Assembly (NCBI RefSeq): GCF_009208055.1
Contig: NZ_WFKI01000007.1
Span: 37,618 to 101,617, forward strand
DNA length: 64,000 nucleotides
Reading direction: 5' to 3'
DNA from: Poseidonibacter ostreae
GTDB lineage: Bacteria; Campylobacterota; Campylobacteria; Campylobacterales; Arcobacteraceae
Shown: positions 60,070 through 64,000 of the stretch, one piece after another
How positions within the stretch are numbered: the first letter of the stretch is position 1
Layout of the letters: every line of letters starts with the position of its first letter
Position numbers and translations under genes: made by a program
The notes under the pieces: generated by a model
Seen by the model: the letters and a program-made list of their open reading frames with translations, nothing else
Database searches by the model: none
What the model was told of the DNA's origin: nothing

Positions 60070-63000
60070 TACAAGGTATAATCGAATTTGCACTAAGAAA
60101 ACCTATTTTAAATCATTTATTACTTCTTTTTATCTTTTTACTTGCAATTTTTTCATATTTTAAAATTCCAAAAGAGATATTTCCTCCCTCATCACTTGAT
60201 GCTATTTCTATTTCTGGTTCATACACAGGCGCAAGTTCTGAGCTTTTAGACAAAATTGCTGTTTCTGATATTGAAGATGAGTTATTAGGTTTAAGTGCTG
60301 CAAATAAAATATCATCGACTATTAAAAATGGTTTTTTTAATATAAAAGTTGATTTAAAAGATGGGTATAAAGTTGAAGAAGAGATATCTGATGTAAAAGA
60401 TATTATCTCAAAAATTAAAGTAAATCTTCCTTCTGATATGGATGAGCCAGTTGTAAAAAGTATAGAACAAGCTTTTCCTTTAATTACAGTTGCAGTTTAT
60501 TCAAAAGGTGATGATATAAACTCAAGAGAGTATTTAATTGAAGTTGCAAAAAAAGTAAAATCAAAAGTTATGCAATTAAAAGATTTATCTCAAGTATCTG
60601 TTTTTGGAAAAAGTGATAAAGAACTATTAATAAGTTTTAATGATGAAAAGATAAATGCTTATGGTTTAGAGAAAAGTAGGGTTATTCAAGCTATACAATC
60701 ATTAAGTTCAATTTTCCCAATAGGAATGATAAAAGATAGCTCAAAGCACTATTATTTGTCAACTTTTAATGGTGAGAAAAATATTGATAAAATAAAAAAT
60801 ACATTAATAAAAGTTGATGGGAAAAAGTTTTATTTAAAAGATATTGCAGATGTTAAATATACTCTTGGAGATGTTGCAGATCTTTCTCATTATAATGCTA
60901 AACCTAATATTGCAGTTAGTATTAATAAAGGTGTTAATGGTGATGCTATTGAGCTTGTTAAGCAAATAAAAGAGATTACAAAAGAGTTTGAAAAGAGTTA
61001 TGAAAACTTAGAGTTTAGTACATATATTGATACTTCTATTTGGATTAAAAATAGGCTAAACACAGTTGTTTCAAATATACTATTTGGTTTATGTTTACTT
61101 TTTATTGCTTTATTAGTATTTATAAATATTAGAATTGCAATTGTAATAGCAATTGGAATACCAACATCTTTTATGATAGGGTTAATTACAGCTGATTTCT
61201 TAGGTTATAGTTTAAATATGCTTTCACTTTTAGGAGCATTAATAGCACTTGGAATGTTAGTTGATGAAGCAATTGTAGTTGGTGAGAATATTTACCGACA
61301 TATGGAAATGGGAAAAGATAAATTTACAGCTGCACGAGATGGTGCAATGGAAATGTATCCAGCAGTTTTAACAGCAACAGCTACAACTATTTTTGCATTC
61401 TTACCAATTTTATTAATGACAGGCGAGACTGGAAAGTTTATGCAAATTCTTCCTATTATGATTTCTGTACTTCTTTTAAGTTCACTACTTGAAGCTTTTT
61501 TCTTTTTACCTCTTCATGCAAAAGAGATTTTAAAAGTAAGTAAAGGTGATAGAAAATCCCATAAAATATGGGACTTTAATTATAGGCTTTATGGAAGAAT
61601 ATTAGATTTTTTACTAAAAGGTAAATATTTTGCAATTCTTATAATGGTTAGTGCAATTCTAGGTACAAGCGTTATGATTTTTAAATCTCAAAAATTTGAA
61701 TTTATGCCAGCTTTTGATTCTACACAAGTATATATTACAGGTTCTGTTGGAGTTGGAAAAAAGATTGAACAAACTGAAGCTTTAGTTTATGATATAGAAA
61801 AAAAGATATTAAATAATGTAGATTTCAAAAGTGTAGTTAGTTCAGTTACTTCAGTAACTGGTTTAAAATTAGATGGTAAAAACCAAGCTCATTATGAAGA
61901 GTTTTATTTTCAATTATTTATAAATTTAAATGAAAGAGCACCTGTTAATGTTTTTGAAAAATATATAAATCCTTATTTGTCTCCTAAATATGATGATACA
62001 AATATGATAAGAAAATCAAGTGCTCAGGATATGGAAAAACAATTAAAAGAGATTTTAAAAGATGATGTAAATTCTGGTATTTATGATGAACTAAAAATCT
62101 TTGTACCACAAGCTGGAATTGTAAAAAATGATGTTGAGATTGCAGTATCAGGGGATAAGCAAAAAGTAACACAAGCAGTTACCGCTCTTAAAAAACATTT
62201 AGGAACAATTAATGGAGTATCAAATATAGCTGATGATGCACTTATTGGAAACTATGAATTGAAGTTTAAAGTAAACTCTTATGGAAGTGATTTAGGAATA
62301 AGTGAACAAACAATTCTAAATGAATTAAGACCATATTATTTTAAAGCAACTTATTCAAAAATGTTTGATGATGAGGGTATTGTTGATATTGTTTTTAAGA
62401 GTAAATCAAAAGATATGTTAAGTAGTTTAGATAGTTTTGAAATTACAACAAGTTCAAATCAAAAAGTTTTACTTAGAGAAGTTGTTGATTTTATAAAAGT
62501 ACCAGCATATTCACAAATATTTAAAGAAAACAATGAACAAATTATTAGTGTTACTGCTTCATTAAGTGATATTACTTCAGCAGAAGTTTTTGAAAAACTT
62601 GACAGTGAGTTAATTGAACTAAATAAAAAAGTAACTTTAGATATTAAAGGTGAACAAAAAGAGAATAAACAAGTACAAAAAGAGATGGGACAAGCTGCAT
62701 TAATAGCAGTTATTCTGATTTTTATTGCATTAGTTTGGATGTTTGATTCTTTAATTAAACCTATTATTATAATTAGTACAGTTCCTTTATCTATTTTAGG
62801 TGTTTTATTAGGACATTTAGTTATGGATATAAATATAACAATGCCTAGTATGATTGGAATGGTAGGACTTGCAGGTGTTATTGTAAATGATGGAATTATT
62901 ATGATGGACTTTATTAAAAAAGCTAAAAATCTTGAAGAGTTAGAAAAATATGCAAAAATGAGACTAAGACCTATTTTGTTAACCTCTGTTACAACTGTAT

Positions 63001-63155
63001 TAGGTCTTAGCAGCTTAATCTTCTTTGCTTCTGGCCAAGCCTTGATTTTACAACCAATGGCTATATCTTTAGGCTTTGGAATATTATGGGCAACTGTACT
63101 TAATTTGTATTATGTTCCTATGATTTATCGAATTATTTATTTAAGAAAATTCTAA
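60066..63155 (+). CDS. RND-family efflux transporter permease
   Basis: A 1029-residue RND pump with the internal two-fold repeat: helix 1 at ~15-33, large periplasmic loop, helices 2-6 at ~340-490, a second loop, helices 8-12 at ~870-1025. The proton-relay region reads LLGALIALGMLVDEAIVVGENIYRHME: AcrB's Asp-Asp pair is Asp-Glu here. Second half carries GMVGLAGVIVNDGIIMMDFIKKA. It belongs to the AcrB/CusA-like superfamily. No membrane-fusion or outer-membrane partner is adjacent, so it may act alone or with distant partners. It shares an operon with the FtsL-like gene, a place where ftsI often sits. Confidence 0.88.
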   Translation: MIQGIIEFALRKPILNHLLLLFIFLLAIFSYFKIPKEIFPPSSLDAISISGSYTGASSELLDKIAVSDIEDELLGLSAANKISSTIKNGFFNIKVDLKDGYKVEEEISDVKDIISKIKVNLPSDMDEPVVKSIEQAFPLITVAVYSKGDDINSREYLIEVAKKVKSKVMQLKDLSQVSVFGKSDKELLISFNDEKINAYGLEKSRVIQAIQSLSSIFPIGMIKDSSKHYYLSTFNGEKNIDKIKNTLIKVDGKKFYLKDIADVKYTLGDVADLSHYNAKPNIAVSINKGVNGDAIELVKQIKEITKEFEKSYENLEFSTYIDTSIWIKNRLNTVVSNILFGLCLLFIALLVFINIRIAIVIAIGIPTSFMIGLITADFLGYSLNMLSLLGALIALGMLVDEAIVVGENIYRHMEMGKDKFTAARDGAMEMYPAVLTATATTIFAFLPILLMTGETGKFMQILPIMISVLLLSSLLEAFFFLPLHAKEILKVSKGDRKSHKIWDFNYRLYGRILDFLLKGKYFAILIMVSAILGTSVMIFKSQKFEFMPAFDSTQVYITGSVGVGKKIEQTEALVYDIEKKILNNVDFKSVVSSVTSVTGLKLDGKNQAHYEEFYFQLFINLNERAPVNVFEKYINPYLSPKYDDTNMIRKSSAQDMEKQLKEILKDDVNSGIYDELKIFVPQAGIVKNDVEIAVSGDKQKVTQAVTALKKHLGTINGVSNIADDALIGNYELKFKVNSYGSDLGISEQTILNELRPYYFKATYSKMFDDEGIVDIVFKSKSKDMLSSLDSFEITTSSNQKVLLREVVDFIKVPAYSQIFKENNEQIISVTASLSDITSAEVFEKLDSELIELNKKVTLDIKGEQKENKQVQKEMGQAALIAVILIFIALVWMFDSLIKPIIIISTVPLSILGVLLGHLVMDINITMPSMIGMVGLAGVIVNDGIIMMDFIKKAKNLEELEKYAKMRLRPILLTSVTTVLGLSSLIFFASGQALILQPMAISLGFGILWATVLNLYYVPMIYRIIYLRKF

Positions 63156-64000
63156 TCGTATGATAAGTCTTGAATATTAAAGTTACTATTTATAGTATAC
63201 TTTTTTATTTCAAAACTTATATCTGTATTTTTTAATAAATCTTTTATTAAAGAGTTAATTCTTTTTTCATCAAGCTGTTTTTTTGATAAAATTATAAAAT
63301 CATCTCCATGAAATCTGAATATATACTCTGTTGGGATTTCTTTTAAAAGTAGTTGGGCAAACTCTTTTATAAGCTCACTTCCTTTTTCCCAACCATATTT
63401 TTCATTATAAGAAGAGAAATTATGCTCTTGGATATTATATAAATATTTTAAATTCTCTTTTTCTTTAGCTAACATTGGCTCTAAATAGTTTTCATTATAT
63501 AAAGTAGTTAAAGTATCATGAAAAAAGTATGCAAATCTTTTCTCTTCTAATTCAGTTGTAGGAAGTTGCGTTGTATCTTCAATTTTTATATTTGCTAAGC
63601 TTTTTAAAGCAGCTTTTGCAATACCAGGATGAAATTGTGTTCCAGCACCTTTTCTTATATCTTCAAGAGCTTCTTTTACAGCTTTTCTTGGCTTATAAAT
63701 TCTATTAGTTGTCATTGCATCAAAAGCATCTGCAACTATCATAATATGTGATAATAAAGGTATTTCATCAGGATGTGAAGTTAAGGGATAACCTTTTCCA
63801 TCATATCTTGAATGATGATATTTTATTATTGAAGCTAAATCTTTATACATATCGATTTTTAAAAGCATTTTATAACCTGCTTCTGAGTGATATTTAATTA
63901 ATTCATACTCTAAGGGTGATAGTTTTCCAGGTTTTAATAAAACTGCATCAGGAATAGCAACTTTTCCAATATCATGTAAGATTGCTGCTTGTTCAAGTTT
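63152..64000 (-). CDS. HD-GYP phosphodiesterase with degenerate C-terminal GGDEF (cut by window end)
   Basis: The gene continues past 64000; the frame covers ~282 residues here. HD-GYP motifs seen are AAILHDIGKVAIPD, HHSRYDGKGYP (HHE is usual; Glu is Ser), ADAFDAMTTNR and the last His region HPGIAKAAL. HD-GYP enzymes hydrolyse c-di-GMP. A GGDEF-like domain follows (FYDTLTTLYNENYLEP, RFHGDDFIILS), with GGDEF reduced to HGDDF and no cyclase activity expected. An ATG at 63866-63868 is internal, not the start. Its stop overlaps the RND stop by 4 bp. Confidence 0.85.
   Translation of the reverse strand, partial: KLEQAAILHDIGKVAIPDAVLLKPGKLSPLEYELIKYHSEAGYKMLLKIDMYKDLASIIKYHHSRYDGKGYPLTSHPDEIPLLSHIMIVADAFDAMTTNRIYKPRKAVKEALEDIRKGAGTQFHPGIAKAALKSLANIKIEDTTQLPTTELEEKRFAYFFHDTLTTLYNENYLEPMLAKEKENLKYLYNIQEHNFSSYNEKYGWEKGSELIKEFAQLLLKEIPTEYIFRFHGDDFIILSKKQLDEKRINSLIKDLLKNTDISFEIKKYTINSNFNIQDLSYD

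Noticed and set aside
63866..63868. ATG at 63868 as the start of the HD-GYP gene
   Set aside because: The upstream frame continues to the window end with the HDIGK motif, so this Met is internal.
1..64000. CRISPR arrays, insertion sequences, prophage, tRNA and rRNA genes
   Set aside because: I looked in intergenic gaps and found no repeat-spacer arrays, transposase or integrase motifs, or tRNA-like cloverleaf; RNase P RNA is the only structural RNA recognised.

Overview
The window is a chromosomal segment with very low G+C (visibly around a quarter to 30 percent) from a member of the Campylobacterota, most likely the Arcobacter group (Arcobacteraceae). The evidence is gene content and order: ppiD-like/ftsA/ftsZ, cbpA-hspR, lolA/secA/lolC-E, monomeric isocitrate dehydrogenase with malate dehydrogenase, FliW and FlhX flagellar genes, and the style of short overlapping genes. 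I saw no insertion sequence, prophage, CRISPR array, tRNA or rRNA. The only structural RNA recognised is RNase P RNA.

Layout. 1-3131 (minus): the start of mrdA (PBP2), an MreD-like membrane protein, and a flagellar FlhX/FliK-like pair. 3250-11712 (plus): fliW, a secreted/outer-membrane protein, an ArsC-like reductase, recD2, then ppiD-like, ftsA and ftsZ. 11737-13084 (minus): the cbpA-hspR heat-shock unit with a near-perfect HAIR operator. 13210-17743 (plus): a rhodanese-like/MnmC(o)-like pair, a SCO-family protein and a chemoreceptor. 17758-18567 (minus): an XRE regulator and a small membrane protein.

18636-26212 (minus) is the most coherent pathway here: gpgP, glycerate kinase, gpgS, a GH13_18 phosphorylase, galU and pgm. 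Together they form a full synthesis-and-recycling loop for the compatible solute glucosylglycerate. 26335-29894 (minus): an HMA protein, mdh and icd. 30017-38405: mltG and an AsmA-like protein whose 5' ends overlap head to head, then a lolC/E permease, secA and lolA. 38437-38764: rnpB. 38767-42466 (minus): an ABC exporter, an atypical response regulator with a Glu at the phosphorylation site, a lipoprotein and an HTH protein.

42713-45078 (plus): a two-component operon bracketed by a DUF1104-like periplasmic protein and a c-type cytochrome. 45148-53984: a glycine-zipper protein, a flagellin, an exonuclease, ribA, an RhlE-type helicase, a Na/Pi cotransporter, and hrpB. The hrpB frame has no ATG, GTG or TTG before its Walker A motif and appears to start at ATA. 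53977-64000: a PAS-GGDEF-EAL protein, a dihaem peroxidase, HU, a class II aldolase-like protein, rsmH with an FtsL-like protein, a lone RND permease, and an HD-GYP protein cut by the window end.

Regulatory features seen directly are the HAIR operator, repeats at the glucosylglycerate operon promoter, several TATAAT boxes and many AT-rich hairpins that act as shared terminators between convergent genes. All functional calls rest on motifs and context read by eye; no database search was possible.
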